From CAZDUS01 sp964609375 (GTDB lineage Bacteria; Verrucomicrobiota; Kiritimatiellia; CAIKKV01; CAITUY01): 22,762 nucleotides of DNA. Shown in pieces: positions 20,925 through 22,762 of this stretch (its first letter is position 1; the number at the start of each line of letters is the position of its first letter). The DNA is taken from NCBI GenBank assembly GCA_964609375.1, contig CAZSSA010000032.1:1-22762 (forward strand). The letters run 5' to 3'. The notes beneath the pieces are model-generated. The model was not told where the DNA came from, did no database searches, and worked only from the letters and a program-made list of their open reading frames with translations. The position numbers and the translations under genes were made by a program.

Positions 20925-22379
20925 TCAAGCCTTGAATTTCATGTCGCGGACGGCTTTGGTCTCGTCAACGCGGCTGACGCTGGTGGTACGGGGCATGGTG
21001 GCAAAGGCCGTCGGGTCTTTATCCGCCAAGTCGGCAATTTCCAGCATGGCTTGGATGAATTCATCCATCTGCTCGCGGGATTCGGTTTCCGTCGGCTCAA
21101 TCATGAGTGCCTCCTTGATGACCAACGGGAAGTAAATTGTTGGGGGGTGAAGACCGCGGTCAATCAGGGCTTTCGCCACATCCAGGGCGTGAATTCCCTT
21201 GGTTGCTTGCCGGCTGGCGCTTAACACGCATTCGTGCATGCAGGTGCGGTTGTAGGGTAGATCGAACTTGTCTTTCAGTTTGGACATGATGTAGTTAGCG
21301 CTGAGGACGGCGTTTTCGCTGACCCGCCGCATGCCGTTGCCGCCCAAGAGGAGCATATAGGCATAGGCACGGAGAATGATGGCGAAGTTGCCGTAGAATG
21401 GTGCGATGTAGCCAATGCTCTGGGGGCGGTCGTATTCCAACGCAAAGGTTCCATCCAGCCGTTTGACCACCACACTGGTAGGGAGGAAAGGGATGAGGCG
21501 CGCCTTGACGCCGACCGGTCCGGAGCCGGGGCCCCCGCCGCCGTGAGGTGTGGCAAAGGTCTTGTGAAGATTCACGTGGACCACGTCAAATCCCAGGTCG
21601 CCCGGGCGGCAACGGCCTAGAATGGCGTTCAGATTTGCCCCGTCATAGTAAAGCAGGGCGTCATAGCGGTGGGCGATGCCGGCGATCCTGGTGATGTCAC
21701 GTTCGAAAAGGCCAAGGGTGTTGGGGCAGGTGAGCATGACGGCGGCCACGTCGTCACCCAAGGCGGCCTCAAGCTTGGCGAGATCCATGTCGCCGTCGGG
21801 GCCGGTGGGGACGGTGGTGACGGAGAAGCCTGCGATGGCCGCGCTGGAGGGATTGGTGCCGTGGGCAGAGTCGGGAATGATGACCCGCGTCTTTTTATTG
21901 CCCTTGTTGCGGTGATAGGCGGCGATCAGCATCATGCCGGTCAGTTCGCCATGTGCGCCGGCGGAAGGCTGGAGGCTGAAGGCGTCCATGCCGACGATTT
22001 CGCTCAGCATACGCTCGGTTTCGAAGAGGACTTCAAGCGCGCCTTGTGTGAGCATCCCGCCACCCCGGAGCTGGGGGAGGAGTGGATGCAGGGAGGCGAA
22101 GCCATCCAGGGAGGCGATGCGTTCGCAGACCTTGGGGTTGTACTTCATGGTGCAGGACCCGAGTGGGTACATGTTGCCGTCCACGCTGAAATTTTTACGG
22201 GACAGGTTGACGAAGTGGCGGCAGACTTCCAGTTCGGAAAGTTCGGGGAGATCCGCCGGTTTTTCCCGGTAGTATTTGTGAGGGATGTGCAGGTTGCACT
22301 TTTTCTCGGCCTCGGTCAGGTGGGGGAGATTGACGGCCCGGCGTCCGGGGGCGGATTTTTCGAAGATGAGCTTGTTCAC
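20925..22379 (-). CDS. gcvPB: glycine dehydrogenase (decarboxylating) subunit 2
   Basis: The 484-residue beta subunit of split P-protein carries the PLP-binding lysine K273 in VHVNLHKTFATPHGGGGPGSGPVG (268-290). Other family blocks are MYPLGSCTMKYNP (70-82), LQPSAGAHGELTGMM (137-150) and PDSAHGTNPSSAAIAGF (169-185). With subunit 1 it decarboxylates glycine and passes the aminomethyl group to lipoyl-H-protein in the glycine cleavage system. The start is GTG at 22379: GGAGG lies 7 nt upstream, and the GTG overlaps the gcvPA stop as GTGA, so the two subunits are translationally coupled. Length is as usual for the family. The T and H proteins are not in the window; they may lie upstream of gcvPA. 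Confidence 0.95.
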   Translation of the reverse strand: MNKLIFEKSAPGRRAVNLPHLTEAEKKCNLHIPHKYYREKPADLPELSELEVCRHFVNLSRKNFSVDGNMYPLGSCTMKYNPKVCERIASLDGFASLHPLLPQLRGGGMLTQGALEVLFETERMLSEIVGMDAFSLQPSAGAHGELTGMMLIAAYHRNKGNKKTRVIIPDSAHGTNPSSAAIAGFSVTTVPTGPDGDMDLAKLEAALGDDVAAVMLTCPNTLGLFERDITRIAGIAHRYDALLYYDGANLNAILGRCRPGDLGFDVVHVNLHKTFATPHGGGGPGSGPVGVKARLIPFLPTSVVVKRLDGTFALEYDRPQSIGYIAPFYGNFAIILRAYAYMLLLGGNGMRRVSENAVLSANYIMSKLKDKFDLPYNRTCMHECVLSASRQATKGIHALDVAKALIDRGLHPPTIYFPLVIKEALMIEPTETESREQMDEFIQAMLEIADLADKDPTAFATMPRTTSVSRVDETKAVRDMKFKA

Positions 22380-22762
22380 AGGACGGCCTCCAGCGCTTCA
22401 GCCAGCATTCCAATTTCCTCTCGGGTCCGTTTTTCGGTGACGGCGACGAGGAGGTAGTTATCCATTCCCTTGTAATAGCGGCCGAGGGGGTAGCCGGCGG
22501 CAAAACCCTTATCCACGAGGCGGCTGACGACGAGGCTGGCGTCGCAAGGAAGCTCGAGGGTGAATTCATTGAAGGTGGGGGTGGATTTCTTTACGACCAC
22601 GGAGGGAATGGCGCCGAGACGGGTTTTGGCGTACTCCGCCTTCCGGGCGCAGAGGGTGGCCAATTCCTGGAGGCCCTGTTTTCCGAGCCAGGAGAGATAG
22701 ATGGTGGCCCGCAAGGCGCAGAGCGCCTCGTTGGAGCAGATGTTGGACATGGCCTTTTCGCG
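22376..22762 (-). CDS. gcvPA: glycine dehydrogenase (decarboxylating) subunit 1, 3' part
   Basis: The C-terminal 128 residues of the alpha subunit of split P-protein are present; the gene runs off the window edge. The segment REKAMSNICSNEALCALRATIYLSWLGK closely matches the family's conserved REKATSNICTNQAL-type block. It is followed by the C-terminal domain ending LAEALEAVL. The ATG at 22750 is an internal Met, not the start, because the conserved residues REKA precede it in frame. The stop overlaps the gcvPB GTG. Confidence 0.92.
   Translation of the reverse strand, partial: REKAMSNICSNEALCALRATIYLSWLGKQGLQELATLCARKAEYAKTRLGAIPSVVVKKSTPTFNEFTLELPCDASLVVSRLVDKGFAAGYPLGRYYKGMDNYLLVAVTEKRTREEIGMLAEALEAVL

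Noticed and set aside
22376..22762. Glycine riboswitch controlling the gcv genes
   Set aside because: It would lie upstream of the gcv operon, outside the window. The gcvPA-gcvPB junction itself is a 4-nt overlap with no room for one.

Overview
The window looks like a chromosomal segment of a free-living Gram-negative bacterium. It has signal peptides, lipoproteins, a probable outer-membrane protein and housekeeping genes (xerD, rnc, split gcvP). The G-rich coding style and a Bat/Gld-type gene set outside an obvious Bacteroidetes context suggest the PVC superphylum (Verrucomicrobiota, Kiritimatiellota or Lentisphaerota). That placement is inference; there is no rRNA or marker phylogeny here.

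Left part (1-3186): a tRNA-Val(CAC) with its own promoter, a small secreted beta-rich protein, a secreted HMA-like protein that may be read from a leaderless message, then xerD and rnc. A 51-bp tandem repeat fills the gap between xerD and rnc.

Centre (3122-18076, all on the minus strand): eleven closely packed genes that read as one transcription unit. In transcription order they are a membrane-anchored Hsp20-like protein, an ABC ATPase, an ABC-2 permease, a GldG-like auxiliary protein, a DUF4340 protein, a MoxR AAA+ ATPase, a DUF58 protein, a lipoprotein with a DUF4381-like tail, BatA (VWA), a BatB-BatC fusion and a BatD-BatE-like fusion. The first five resemble a gliding-type (GldA/F/G) ABC module. 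The last six are a Bat (MoxR-VWA) module. Several junctions overlap (ATGA, TAATG). This merged ABC plus MoxR/Bat unit, led by a membrane chaperone-like protein, is the most interesting system in the window. The unit runs into the 3' end of rnc, with 65 bp of coding overlap on opposite strands.

Right part (18077-22762): a divergent regulatory region with two GGACA-N3-TGTCY palindromes 20 bp apart separates the large unit from a secreted protein with 23 cysteines, which ends in a strong terminator. Then come a GH13 alpha-glucan enzyme resembling the glucanotransferase half of eukaryotic-type glycogen debranching enzyme, a candidate small structured RNA with its own promoter and terminator, and the gcvPA (partial) / gcvPB pair of the glycine cleavage system.

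A related family of simple G-rich repeats (GGTTGATGG and GGTTCAGG words) recurs between xerD and rnc, at the DUF58 start, and inside the lipoprotein ORF, where it encodes the C-terminal tail.
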